A stretch of 17,260 bases of DNA from Bryobacterales bacterium (GTDB taxonomy: Bacteria; Acidobacteriota; Terriglobia; Bryobacterales; Bryobacteraceae). The notes beneath the pieces were generated by a model that did not search any database, was not told the origin of the DNA, and was given only the letters and a program-made list of their open reading frames with translations. Position 1 is the stretch's first letter, and each line of letters opens with the position of its first letter. Below are positions 1 through 7,218 of this stretch, piece after piece. The position numbers and the translations under genes were made by a program. The DNA lies in contig SHUN01000010.1 in NCBI GenBank assembly GCA_009697495.1, positions 1 to 17,260 on the forward strand, in the 5' to 3' direction.

Positions 1-965
1 GACCGCATGACGATTTTCTGGAAGCTGTCGACGCGTTCGGGATCGGGCGTTTGGAAAGGGATTCCGGGGCCGGGGTTGAGCGCGATGATGTTGAGCTTCG
101 CCTTCATGTTTCCCAATAAGGCCACGACGCGGCGGGCATCGGCGTCGGTATCGTTAACGCCGCGGAGCATGACGTATTCGAAGAACAGGAACTCGCGGGG
201 CCGGAGCGGGTAGGCCTTGCAGGCCGCCATCAAATCGGCGAGGTGATATTTTTTCGTGATCGGCATCAACGCGACGCGCTGCTCTTCGTGGGATGCGTTC
301 AAGGAGATAGCCAGATTTGGGCGGACTTCGGCAGCGCCGAGTTCAGCGATTTTCGGCACGATGCCGGAGGTGGAAACGGTGACGCGGCGCTGGGAGAAAC
401 CGACGCCGTTGTCGTCGCATAAGATGCGGGTGGCCTTCAGGACGTTGGGCAGATTCAACAGAGGTTCGCCCATGCCCATCATGACGATGTTGCAGTGGGA
501 GGCGCGGGGGTCGAGGTTATGCTCGCGGCAGACGTGGAGGACTTGGCCGACGATTTCGCCGGCGCTGAGACTGCGCTCCAAGCCCATTTGGGCGGTGAGG
601 CAGAATTTGCAATCGACTGGGCAGCCGACCTGGGAGGAGATGCAGATGGTATGGCGATCGTCCTGGGGCATGAGGACGCTTTCGACGGTGCGGCCGTCGG
701 CGGGGAGTTTCAGGAGATAACGCACGGTGCCGTCAACGGAGTTAAACCGCTGGTCGACGGTGAGGCGGCCATGGGGCATTTCGGCGCGAAGACGATCGCG
801 AAGATCTTTGGGGAGGGTGGTTGTTTCGTCGAGATCGGCAACGTTGTGCTTATAGAGCGCCTCGTATATCTGACGGGCGCGAAAGGGCCGAGCGCCTGGC
901 CCGAGGAGATCGAGCAGGTCGGCGACATCAAGGCCGAGTAGCGTCGGCTGCGTGCGAAGGGCCAT
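1..965 (-). CDS. rlmN: Dual-specificity 23S rRNA/tRNA adenine-C2 methyltransferase RlmN, 3' end cut by window
   Basis: Radical-SAM enzyme that methylates C2 of A2503 in 23S rRNA and, in many bacteria, A37 of tRNA; cytoplasmic. Reading the minus strand from ATG at 965-963 gives an open frame to the window edge (about 321 residues). The [4Fe-4S] motif CPVDCKFC puts its cysteines at residues 115, 119 and 122, preceded by the family's ISSQVG stretch. Near the window edge the conserved ALNPGPG segment and a following [10 protein letters not shown] are readable. The family is usually about 340-380 residues, so roughly the last 30 are missing, including the segment expected to carry the methyl-carrying cysteine. 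The N-terminus (LLGLDVADL) matches the usual RlmN accessory domain, which supports this start. No good Shine-Dalgarno is visible: the ATG lies 7 nt past a TATTCT that could be a -10 box, so a leaderless message is possible. Divergent from the M16 peptidase gene. Confidence 0.93.
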   Translation of the reverse strand, partial: MALRTQPTLLGLDVADLLDLLGPGARPFRARQIYEALYKHNVADLDETTTLPKDLRDRLRAEMPHGRLTVDQRFNSVDGTVRYLLKLPADGRTVESVLMPQDDRHTICISSQVGCPVDCKFCLTAQMGLERSLSAGEIVGQVLHVCREHNLDPRASHCNIVMMGMGEPLLNLPNVLKATRILCDDNGVGFSQRRVTVSTSGIVPKIAELGAAEVRPNLAISLNASHEEQRVALMPITKKYHLADLMAACKAYPLRPREFLFFEYVMLRGVNDTDADARRVVALLGNMKAKLNIIALNPGPGIPFQTPDPERVDSFQKIVMR

Positions 966-984
966 CTCTTCTAGAATAGAAGAG
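966..984. promoter_or_regulatory. Perfect 8+3+8 palindrome in the divergent rlmN / M16 peptidase gap
   Basis: Arms CTCTTCTA (966-973) and TAGAAGAG (977-984) are exact inverted copies around a GAA spacer. The core contains TAGAAT on the plus strand (972-977) and TATTCT on the minus strand (978-973), both like bacterial -10 boxes. The palindrome touches the rlmN start codon and lies 22 nt before the peptidase start. It could be an operator, a pair of overlapping divergent promoters, or a hairpin. No convincing -35 box is visible at 17 bp on either side. Confidence 0.45.
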
Positions 985-1006
985 TAACTCCGCATTCGCG
1001 TAATCC

Positions 1007-2293
1007 ATGCCAAAAACTTTGAATCGTTCGCTAGCCGTCGAGACCACGGTGCTTCCTAATGGCCTCAAGATCATCACGGAATCGATGCCTGGGGCGCGAT
1101 CGCTGTCGCTGGGCCTGTGGCTGCGGTCGGGGTCGCGGCGGGAGACAGCCGCGGAAAACGGGATCTCCCACTTCATTGAGCACATGCTGTTCAAGGGGAC
1201 CGAGCGGCGGAGCACGCAGGAGATTGCTCGCGAGTTGGACACCATTGGAGGCTACTCCGATGCGTTTACGGGGAAAGAGATTGTCAGCTTCAATGCGAAG
1301 GCGTTGGACGAACACGCCGCCCACGCCTTTGAGATTCTCTCCGATATGATGCTGCGGCCGCTGTTCCGGGAAGACGATTTGGAGAAGGAAAAGGGCGTGG
1401 TGCTGGAGGAGATCAAGATGGATCTCGATAGCGCCGAATCGCAGACGCATGAGCTGTTTTGCAAGAAGTTCTGGAAAGAAGACGCGCTGGGGTGGCCGAT
1501 TCTGGGCACGCCGAAGACGGTGAAAAGTTTTCATCCGAAGATGTTGCGGGAGTATTGGGGCCGGCATTACGCGCCGGGCAATATGCTGATTACGGCGGCA
1601 GGAAAGGTGAAGCACGCGACGTTTGTGAAGATGGTGGACGCGGTGATGGGCGGAATGAAACCGGGCAAGGCGTTGCCGGGACTGCCGGAAGTGAACGTAT
1701 TTCCGCAGATTGCGATGAAGACGAAGGCGTCAATTGAACAGGCGCAGGTCTGCATTGCGGCGCCGTCGTATCCGATGGGCCATGCGAAGCGATTTGGCTG
1801 CTACCTGCTGAACACGATACTGGGCGGGGGGATGAGTTCGCGGCTGTTTCAGAATATTCGCGAGCGGCATGGGCTGGTGTATAACATTTCGAGCGAACTG
1901 TCGTTGTACCGGGATACGGGGGCGATGGCGATATATGCGGGGACGTCGCCGGGGACGCTGCGGCGGGTGGTGATGGGCGTGATGGAAGAGTTGCGGGGGA
2001 TGAAAAACGGGCCGGTGAGCGCGGAGGAATTGCGGCGGTCGAAGGACAATTTGAAAGCGTCGGTGGTGTTGGGGTTGGAATCGGCATCGAGCCGGATGTC
2101 GAATTTGGCGCGGCAGGACATTTTCTTTGGACGGTTCTGGGATCTGGACGAGACGATAGCGGCGATTGAGGCAGTGCAAGCCGCCGATATTCAAGAGATC
2201 GCCAATACGTTTTTGAAGCCGGAAAATATAGCGTTGACGGTGGTGGGGCCGGCGGGCACGGAGAAGTTTACGCGGCGCGATCTCGCCTGCTGA
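1007..2293 (+). CDS. M16 family zinc metallopeptidase (processing-peptidase-like)
   Basis: Inverzincin peptidase of the mitochondrial-processing-peptidase/PepR type, 428 residues, which is the usual length for single-chain two-domain bacterial members. The inverted zinc motif is HFIEH at residues 55-59, with E58 as general base. The third zinc ligand is E135 in VVLEEIKM, 76 residues after H59, the spacing expected for the family. The C-terminal domain carries the conserved [16 protein letters not shown] stretch (around residue 280-295), whose Arg and Tyr bind substrate in relatives. No signal peptide is seen, so a cytoplasmic role in peptide turnover or processing is likely. The ATG start is reasonable because homologous sequence (VLPNGLKI) begins about 16 residues in; no strong Shine-Dalgarno precedes it. 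Substrate cannot be told from sequence. Confidence 0.92.
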   Translation: MPKTLNRSLAVETTVLPNGLKIITESMPGARSLSLGLWLRSGSRRETAAENGISHFIEHMLFKGTERRSTQEIARELDTIGGYSDAFTGKEIVSFNAKALDEHAAHAFEILSDMMLRPLFREDDLEKEKGVVLEEIKMDLDSAESQTHELFCKKFWKEDALGWPILGTPKTVKSFHPKMLREYWGRHYAPGNMLITAAGKVKHATFVKMVDAVMGGMKPGKALPGLPEVNVFPQIAMKTKASIEQAQVCIAAPSYPMGHAKRFGCYLLNTILGGGMSSRLFQNIRERHGLVYNISSELSLYRDTGAMAIYAGTSPGTLRRVVMGVMEELRGMKNGPVSAEELRRSKDNLKASVVLGLESASSRMSNLARQDIFFGRFWDLDETIAAIEAVQAADIQEIANTFLKPENIALTVVGPAGTEKFTRRDLAC

Positions 2294-2352
2294 GCATGTC
2301 TATCGGACACATGACGCAATTAGGGATTCGACCGCAAGGACCGCTCCCTGAC

Positions 2353-2412
2353 GGTCGCGGCTCGGTATCGGGGGGTCGCGTTTCGGTATCGCGCGGGCGC
2401 GGCTCGGTATCG
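2353..2412 (+). repeat. Three tandem 21-bp repeats (GGTCGCGGCTCGGTATCG core)
   Basis: Copies start at 2353, 2374 and 2395, exactly 21 bp apart. Each has an 18-bp core: copies 1 and 3 differ by one base and copy 2 differs from copy 1 by two. The array lies between the M16 peptidase stop and the probable start of the TPM gene. It is open in the TPM reading frame, where it would encode a GRGSVS(G/R) heptad, but the good signal peptide starts further downstream, so it is probably untranslated leader or spacer. Similar DGRGS-encoding short interspersed repeats are, to my recollection, abundant in Solibacter-like genomes; that link is from memory and not tested here. Confidence 0.75.
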
Positions 2413-2448
2413 CGGGATGGGGAAGATCGGCGGCCGGGATTCGGACGA

Positions 2449-3204
2449 ATGCAAGCGGGCGGGGCACTTTGCGCACTGTTGTTGTTTGCGGCGCTGGGGC
2501 AGGCGGCCGATTGGGGCGCGCTGCAGCCGCAGGGCTATGTCAGCGATTTCGCGGGGGTGATCGATGTTGGCTCGCGCCAGCGGATCGACGCCTATTGCGC
2601 GGCGGTGGAGAAGGCGACAGGGGCGCAATTGGCCTTGGTGACGGTGCCGGAACTGGGCGGCGAACCGGTGGAGGATGTCGCCAATCTTCTGTTCCGGAAA
2701 TGGGGGATCGGCAAGAAGGGCGAGAATAATGGCGCGCTGCTGCTGTTATCGGTCCGGGACCGGCGGAGCCGGCTGGAAGTGGGTTATGGATTGGAGCCGA
2801 TTCTTCCGGACGGCGCGGCGGGGGCGCTGCTGCGCGAGATGCGGCCGGCGTTGAAGACTGGCAATTACGGTGAAGCGATGCTGGTGGCGGCGCATCAAAT
2901 AGGGGAACGGGTGGCGCGCGAGAAAGGCGTGCAGATTGACGAATCGGTACGGCCGCGGCGGCGTTATGCCGAGCCGAGCCGGGGGATTCCGTGGCCGATG
3001 CTTTTGATGGGGCTGTTGGGGCTTTTGTTTTTGTTTAGCAGGGGCGGCGGCGGGGGCGGGCCGTGGTGGCTGCTGCCGTTTATGATGGGCGGGGGCGGGC
3101 ATCGCGGGGGCGGCGGCGGATTTGGCGGGTATGATTCGGGGGGCGGATTTGGCGGATTCGGCGGCGGAGATGCGGGTGGGGGCGGATCGTCGAGCGACTG
3201 GTAA
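2449..3204 (+). CDS. TPM-domain (YgcG-type) envelope protein with Gly-rich tail
   Basis: TPM-domain proteins are exported or membrane-anchored; some members are acid phosphatases or photosystem II repair factors, but the bacterial YgcG group has no settled function. I choose ATG 2449 (251 residues) because it opens a clear signal peptide (ALCALLLFAALGQAADW, cleavage near AQAAD-type site). The frame stays open upstream to an ATG at 2296, but that stretch is low-complexity repeat. The TPM domain follows, with YVSDFAGVID, FRKWGIGKKGENNGALLL and the VGYGLEPILPD motif. A transmembrane helix (MLLMGLLGLLFLF, about residues 184-197) and a long Gly-rich segment ending SSSDW complete the family layout. 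It is 5 nt upstream of the nucleotidyltransferase gene, and LemA follows that gene, a familiar partnership. Confidence 0.88.
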   Translation: MQAGGALCALLLFAALGQAADWGALQPQGYVSDFAGVIDVGSRQRIDAYCAAVEKATGAQLALVTVPELGGEPVEDVANLLFRKWGIGKKGENNGALLLLSVRDRRSRLEVGYGLEPILPDGAAGALLREMRPALKTGNYGEAMLVAAHQIGERVAREKGVQIDESVRPRRRYAEPSRGIPWPMLLMGLLGLLFLFSRGGGGGGPWWLLPFMMGGGGHRGGGGGFGGYDSGGGFGGFGGGDAGGGGSSSDW

Positions 3205-3209
3205 CGACT

Positions 3210-3935
3210 ATGGCAAACGAAACAGAAAAGCGATTGGCGGAATTAACGGTGAAGCTCGAAAGGGCGTTCGGCGAGCGGCTGTTGTCGGTGGTCCTGTACG
3301 GCTCGGCGGCGTCGGGCGAACTGCATGGGAAGTACAGCGACCTGAATGTGCTTTGTGTTTTGAAGGCGATTGGTCCGGAAGAGTTGCGGTTGGCCGAGCC
3401 GGTGATTCACTGGTGGCGCTCGCTGGAGAATCCGTCGCCGTTGTTCCTGAGCGAAGACGAGTTACACAACTCGACCGACTGCTTCGCGATCGAGTTCCAC
3501 GACATTGTGGAGTGCCATCGGGTGCTGGGCGGGCGAGACGTGGTGGCGGGGCTTGTAATTGACGATAGCTTTTATCGGGGCCAGGTGGAACACGAGTTGC
3601 GCGCGAAATTGCTGCGGCTGCGGCAAAAGGCGGGCGGGATGTTGAGCGATAGGGCGATGCTGGTGCGGATGATGGCGGAATCGGTGTCGACTTTTTGCAA
3701 TTTAGGCCGGCACGCACTGCGATTGGCGGGGGCGCCGGCGCCGATGCACAAACGCGAGGCGATTGGCGCTTGCGCGGGGCAGTTCGGAATTGACCCCGCG
3801 CCGTTCTATACTTTGTTGGATCTGCGGGAAGGCGTGAAGAAGGCGCGCGACCTGGACCCCGTCACACTATTGGCCGCCTACATGCAGGAAATTGAAGCGT
3901 TGACCGGGGCGGTTGACCGGTTGGCGAAGGGTTAA
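3210..3935 (+). CDS. Nucleotidyltransferase-fold protein with atypical active site
   Basis: 241-residue protein whose N-terminus resembles the minimal nucleotidyltransferase fold: VVLYGSAASGEL (GS at residues 31-32) followed by YSDLNVLCVL. In active members the second motif is D-x-D/E; here it reads D44-L45-N46, so the second metal-binding carboxylate is an Asn. The remainder is predicted mostly helical, with no motif I can name. It could be an antibiotic-adenylyltransferase-like pseudoenzyme or a protein that binds a nucleotide without transfer; function is unknown. The start codon lies 5 nt after the TPM stop without its own clear Shine-Dalgarno, which suggests translational coupling. The LemA gene starts 18 nt after its stop, so the three genes likely form an operon. 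Confidence 0.75.
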   Translation: MANETEKRLAELTVKLERAFGERLLSVVLYGSAASGELHGKYSDLNVLCVLKAIGPEELRLAEPVIHWWRSLENPSPLFLSEDELHNSTDCFAIEFHDIVECHRVLGGRDVVAGLVIDDSFYRGQVEHELRAKLLRLRQKAGGMLSDRAMLVRMMAESVSTFCNLGRHALRLAGAPAPMHKREAIGACAGQFGIDPAPFYTLLDLREGVKKARDLDPVTLLAAYMQEIEALTGAVDRLAKG

Positions 3936-3953
3936 TTTAGGAAAAGGAACATT

Positions 3954-4529
3954 ATGAAAATCGGATTGATTGTACTGGGAGTGGTGGTGTTGCTGGTGCT
4001 GGTTTTGGGCGGGCAGATGGTGGGTGTCCGCAACGATTTGACCACGCAGAAGAATGGAATTGAGGGGGCATTCGCGCAGATGGACGTTGTGCTGCAGCGG
4101 CGCGCGGACCTGATTCCGAACCTGGTGGAGACGGTGAAGGGATTCGCCACGCAGGAAAAAGATGTGATTGCGTCGGTGTCCAATGCGCGGGCGGCGTTGG
4201 GCGGGGCGCGCACGACGGGCGAGAAAATTGCAGCCAACGGGCAGTTGGACGGAGCGTTGAGCCGGCTGCTGATGGTCGTCGAGAATTATCCGCAGTTGAA
4301 GAGCGATGTGACGTTCATGCGGCTGCAAGATGAGCTGGCCGGAACGGAAAATCGGATCGCGGTGGAGCGGCGGAAGTATAATGAGGCTGTACAGAAGTAC
4401 AATACGAGCATCGAGTTGTTCCCCAACAACATTGCGGCGAGCCTATTCGGCTTCCAGCGCAACGATGCGTACTTTAAGACCGACCCGGCATCCCGCCAAG
4501 CGCCAAAAATCGATTTCAACAAGAAGTAG
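3954..4529 (+). CDS. lemA: LemA family membrane protein
   Basis: 191 residues, typical LemA size. An N-terminal membrane helix (IGLIVLGVVVLLVLVLGG, about residues 3-20) is followed by the LemA signature: YV-like VGVRNDLTTQKNGIEGAF, then VLQRRADLIPNLVETVKGFA and a C-terminal IAVERRKYNEAVQKYN with SIELFPNNIAASLFGF. LemA proteins are inner-membrane proteins with a short outside N-terminus and a long helical domain; their biochemical role is unsettled, and they often sit beside TPM-domain or peptidase genes, as here. A good Shine-Dalgarno (AAGGA, 3944-3948) precedes the ATG. Nothing looks truncated: the family's FxxxxxA-Y-F ending is present as NDAYFK. Confidence 0.95.
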   Translation: MKIGLIVLGVVVLLVLVLGGQMVGVRNDLTTQKNGIEGAFAQMDVVLQRRADLIPNLVETVKGFATQEKDVIASVSNARAALGGARTTGEKIAANGQLDGALSRLLMVVENYPQLKSDVTFMRLQDELAGTENRIAVERRKYNEAVQKYNTSIELFPNNIAASLFGFQRNDAYFKTDPASRQAPKIDFNKK

Positions 4530-4585
4530 AGTTCACTCTCTCGGCGTCAGCGCGCCGTCTCATTTTCAAAAAGGATTTTTTTAAC

Positions 4586-6028
4586 ATGCCGGAAGTTTTT
4601 CGTAATTACATTGATGGCGAATGGGTGGATGGGCCCACGTTCGAGAACCGCAATCCTGCCAACACCGATGAGATCGTCGGCCTGTTTGTAAAGGGCAGTG
4701 GGGCCGATGTTCACCGGGCGGCGGACGCGGCGCAGGCGGCTTTCCCTGGATGGTCGAACATGCCGGCGCCGGCGCGCGGGGCGCTGTTGTTTAAAGTCGC
4801 CGACATACTGGAGAAGAAGTTTGACCAGTTGGGCGAGGAGATGTGCCGGGAAGAGGGCAAGACGCTTCCTGAAGCCAAGGGCGAAGTGCGGCGGGCGATC
4901 AACATTTTCCGCTACTTCGGCAGCGAGGGCTCGCGCCTTCCGGGCCATCTGGTGCCGAGCGAGCGCGACCGGGTTCATATGTTCTCGATCCGCAAGGCGA
5001 TCGGCGTCATTGGCCTGATTAATCCGTGGAATTTTCCGATTGCGATTCCGGCGTGGAAACTGGCGCCGGCGCTGGTTTGCGGAAATACAGTGATATTGAA
5101 GCCGGCATCCGTGTCGCCGCTGAGTTCGTGGCGGATTGTGGAGGCCTGTCATGAGGCCGGGATCCCGAAGGGCGTTGTGAACTACATCGCCGGATCGGGG
5201 AGCGAGATTGGCAAAGCGCTGATGACGGCCAAGCCGTTGAAGGCTGTTTCGTTTACAGGTTCGTGCGAGATCGGCAACTGGCTGCACGCCGAGGCGTCGA
5301 AGCGGCACTTGCGCATTCAATTGGAAATGGGCGGGAAGAACCCGACGATCGTGCTGGCCGATGCCGATTTCAAATCGGCCGTGGAAAATGTCTGCAACGC
5401 GGCGTTTTTCTCGACGGGGCAAAAATGTACCGCGACGAGCCGGGCGATTGTGGAAGAGTCGATTTACGACAAGTTCGTAGAGGCGTTGGCGGAGCGGACG
5501 GCGAAGTTGAAAGTCGGCAACGGAATGTTGCCGGGGATTGATATCGGACCGGCTGTCGACCAAGGGCAATTGGACACGAATCTGAAATACATCGAGATCG
5601 GCAAGCAGGAGGGCGCGCGGCTGGTGTTGGGCGGAAACCGGCTGACGGGCGGGGATTACGACAAGGGTTACTTTGTGGAGCCGACAATCTTCGCTGATGT
5701 TACTGAGAATATGCGGCTGGCGCAGGAGGAAATTTTTGGCCCGGTGCTGGCGGTGATGAAGGCCAAGGACTTCACCGACGCGATGCGGATTGCCAATAAC
5801 ATTCCGTTCGGGTTGTCGGCGTCGGTGCAGACGACGAACTTGTCTCGCGTGTTTGAGTTCGTCTACGGCTGCGAAGCGGGACTGTTGACGATCAATCTGC
5901 CGAGCGCGGGCGTGGAATATCAACTGCCATTTGGCGGAACCAAGGACTCAAGCTTCGGACCGAAAGAACAAGGCCCGGCGGCGATGGATTTCTACAGCGA
6001 TTACAAAACGGTGTATCTCAAGTACTAA
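4586..6028 (+). CDS. Aldehyde dehydrogenase, probably alpha-ketoglutaric semialdehyde dehydrogenase
   Basis: NAD(P)-dependent aldehyde dehydrogenase, 480 residues, full length. Landmarks: oxyanion N149 in NPWNFP, cofactor K172 in ILKPAS, the SFTGS turn, general base E247 in QLEMGGKNP, catalytic C281 in STGQKCTATSR, and E381 in EEIFGP. The sequence style (YIDGEWVDG start, GQKCTATSRAIV) resembles the 2,5-dioxovalerate (alpha-ketoglutaric semialdehyde) dehydrogenase branch. The next gene, 3 nt downstream, is an FAH-family protein of the 2-keto-3-deoxypentonate dehydratase type, which makes exactly that aldehyde, so I infer oxidation of 2,5-dioxopentanoate to 2-oxoglutarate. Other semialdehyde substrates cannot be excluded from sequence alone. 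An AAGGA Shine-Dalgarno with a T-run spacer precedes the ATG. The 56-bp gap from lemA makes a separate promoter possible. Confidence 0.88.
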   Translation: MPEVFRNYIDGEWVDGPTFENRNPANTDEIVGLFVKGSGADVHRAADAAQAAFPGWSNMPAPARGALLFKVADILEKKFDQLGEEMCREEGKTLPEAKGEVRRAINIFRYFGSEGSRLPGHLVPSERDRVHMFSIRKAIGVIGLINPWNFPIAIPAWKLAPALVCGNTVILKPASVSPLSSWRIVEACHEAGIPKGVVNYIAGSGSEIGKALMTAKPLKAVSFTGSCEIGNWLHAEASKRHLRIQLEMGGKNPTIVLADADFKSAVENVCNAAFFSTGQKCTATSRAIVEESIYDKFVEALAERTAKLKVGNGMLPGIDIGPAVDQGQLDTNLKYIEIGKQEGARLVLGGNRLTGGDYDKGYFVEPTIFADVTENMRLAQEEIFGPVLAVMKAKDFTDAMRIANNIPFGLSASVQTTNLSRVFEFVYGCEAGLLTINLPSAGVEYQLPFGGTKDSSFGPKEQGPAAMDFYSDYKTVYLKY

Positions 6029-6031
6029 CTC

Positions 6032-6877
6032 ATGCGACTCGGACAAATTAAGTGGAATAACGAAGTTACGGCGGCGATCTTTGAAAATGGAAACGCCCGC
6101 CCGATCCCCGGCCATACGCTGTATGACCTGATCCGCCGCGCGGAGGTGGAGAATACGGAATTGGCGAAGATGGCGAAGTCAATGGTGTCGAGCCACTTGG
6201 AACCGGCAGTGCCATTGATTCCGTTGGCGCCTAAGGAAGTTTGGGCCTGCGGTTGTACTTATGAGATGAGCGCCAGCTTCCGCGACGGCGAACACAATAC
6301 GCGGGAAGGGTTTTACGCCTATGTGTATAACCCGGCGAACCGGCCGGAGATTTTTTTCAAGGGCACGGCGCGTGTTTGTGTTGGGCCTGATCAGCCGATT
6401 GGCATTCGGTCGGACTCGAAGTTTACGGCACCGGAACCGGAGTTGGCGGTGGTGCTGGGCAGCAAGGGGCGGATCGTCGGTTACACGATCGCCAATGACG
6501 TTTCGGCGTGGGATATTGAGCGGGAGAATCCGCTGTATCTGCCGCAGTCGAAGGTCTATACGGCGTGTTGCTCGCTGGGGCCGGTGATGGTGACGGCGGA
6601 CGAGATTTTCGATCCGTATTCATTGGACATGACGTGCGTGATTAAGCGCGGCGAGACGACTACGTTTGAGGGGTCTACTTCCACGGGCAAACTGGGGCGG
6701 AAGATCGAAGCGCTGGTCGAGTATTTGTTGCAGTCGAATCCGGTGCCTTGCGGGTCCGTGGTGCTGACAGGTACGGGAATTATTGTGACGCAGGAATCGG
6801 CACTGGCTGCTGGGGATGTGGTAACGATTACGGCTAGCGGAATTGGGTCGTTGTCGAATCCTTGTGTGATTGTTTAG
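6032..6877 (+). CDS. FAH-family hydrolase/dehydratase, probably 2-keto-3-deoxy-pentonate dehydratase
   Basis: 281-residue member of the fumarylacetoacetate hydrolase superfamily. The metal ligands are visible: E135 and E137 in APEPELAVVL and D156 in GYTIANDVSAWDIE, with a downstream Lys in PQSKVYTACCSLGP. The family covers hydrolases, decarboxylases and the dehydratase that converts 2-keto-3-deoxy-D-arabinonate to 2,5-dioxopentanoate in archaea. The unusual N-terminal region (GCTYEMSASFRDGE) and the pairing 3 nt behind an aldehyde dehydrogenase fit the dehydratase assignment: the two would turn a 2-keto-3-deoxypentonate into 2-oxoglutarate. No pentose dehydrogenase, lactonase or pentonate dehydratase lies in the window, so the upstream steps would be encoded elsewhere. 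The fold is certain; the substrate is inferred from context. Confidence 0.85.
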   Translation: MRLGQIKWNNEVTAAIFENGNARPIPGHTLYDLIRRAEVENTELAKMAKSMVSSHLEPAVPLIPLAPKEVWACGCTYEMSASFRDGEHNTREGFYAYVYNPANRPEIFFKGTARVCVGPDQPIGIRSDSKFTAPEPELAVVLGSKGRIVGYTIANDVSAWDIERENPLYLPQSKVYTACCSLGPVMVTADEIFDPYSLDMTCVIKRGETTTFEGSTSTGKLGRKIEALVEYLLQSNPVPCGSVVLTGTGIIVTQESALAAGDVVTITASGIGSLSNPCVIV

Positions 6878-6900
6878 GGGAGGTTGAAGCGGCTTTGGCC

Positions 6901-7158
6901 ATGCGAAACTTCCATATTTCTTTGCCCGAAGAAGTCTACGTCGCCCTCCGGGCCCGAGCCGAACGAATGAAGAGGCCAGCCAAGTCTGTTGCCCGCGAGG
7001 CGATTGAATCGTGGCTTCAGCACTGCCGCAAGGCGTCGCGTCATCAAGCGATATCAGAATTTGCGAAAAACTTCGCTGGAACTGAGTTTGATCTGGATAC
7101 GCAACTTGAAGCTGCGGGCGCGGAGCATGTTGCCGGAGCAAATCGAAATACTTCTTAA
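6901..7158 (+). CDS. Ribbon-helix-helix antitoxin (MazE/CopG-like)
   Basis: 85 residues from ATG 6901. The first residues (MRNFHISLPEEVYVALRARAE) form the beta strand and helix of a ribbon-helix-helix DNA-binding domain, followed by SVAREAIESWL. The acidic C-terminus (FDLDTQLEAAGAEH) is the type that wraps a MazF toxin. A TTG start at 6862 would overlap the FAH gene and adds 13 residues without family resemblance, so ATG 6901 is preferred; GGGGAGG about 16 nt upstream is too distant to be a good Shine-Dalgarno. Such antitoxins bind their own operator and neutralise the toxin encoded just downstream. Here the downstream toxin is reduced to a remnant, so this is probably a solitary antitoxin, able to act as an autorepressor or to neutralise a related toxin elsewhere. 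Confidence 0.78.
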   Translation: MRNFHISLPEEVYVALRARAERMKRPAKSVAREAIESWLQHCRKASRHQAISEFAKNFAGTEFDLDTQLEAAGAEHVAGANRNTS

Positions 7159-7205
7159 AGCGTGGAGATGTTTGCTGAGCGGATCTCGTGCCCGGGCAGC
7201 GCGGC
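7155..7205 (+). pseudogene. MazF/PemK-like toxin remnant
   Basis: The frame that overlaps the antitoxin stop reads LKRGDVC-stop-ADLVPGQ. This matches the N-terminal MazF/PemK signature (M-K-R-G-D-V-Y-W-A-D-L-x-P-G-Q) with three defects: TTA where the start codon should be, Cys for the usual Tyr, and TGA (7176-7178) for the usual Trp. Similarity fades after about 7205, and the 3' end of the transglycosylase pseudogene begins at 7219, so about 85% of the toxin is gone. The position, directly after an antitoxin and overlapping its stop, is that of a toxin gene. The remnant is short, so the call rests on one motif plus context. Confidence 0.7.
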
Positions 7206-7218
7206 GCTCAACATGCCA

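Noticed and set aside
2296..2448. N-terminal extension of the TPM protein from ATG 2296
   Set aside because: It is mostly repeat-encoded GRGSVS units and would place a good signal peptide internally; ATG 2449 is the better start.
4542..4567. Rho-independent terminator after lemA (CGGCG/CGCCG stem then a short T run)
   Set aside because: The stem is only 5 bp, the T run is short and offset, and the next gene follows at once; too weak to annotate.
4547..5923. Long minus-strand open frame (458 codons) opposite the aldehyde dehydrogenase
   Set aside because: It is an antisense frame of a well-conserved gene in GC-rich DNA, its product is Arg/His/Gln-rich and resembles no family, and all landmarks belong to the plus strand.
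6862..6900. TTG start for the antitoxin overlapping the FAH gene
   Set aside because: The added residues do not resemble a ribbon-helix-helix N-terminus, whereas ATG 6901 begins directly with the expected beta strand.
7155..7205. TGA in the MazF-like frame read as selenocysteine or as programmed readthrough
   Set aside because: The start codon is also lost and the rest of the toxin is missing, so decay is the simpler reading.
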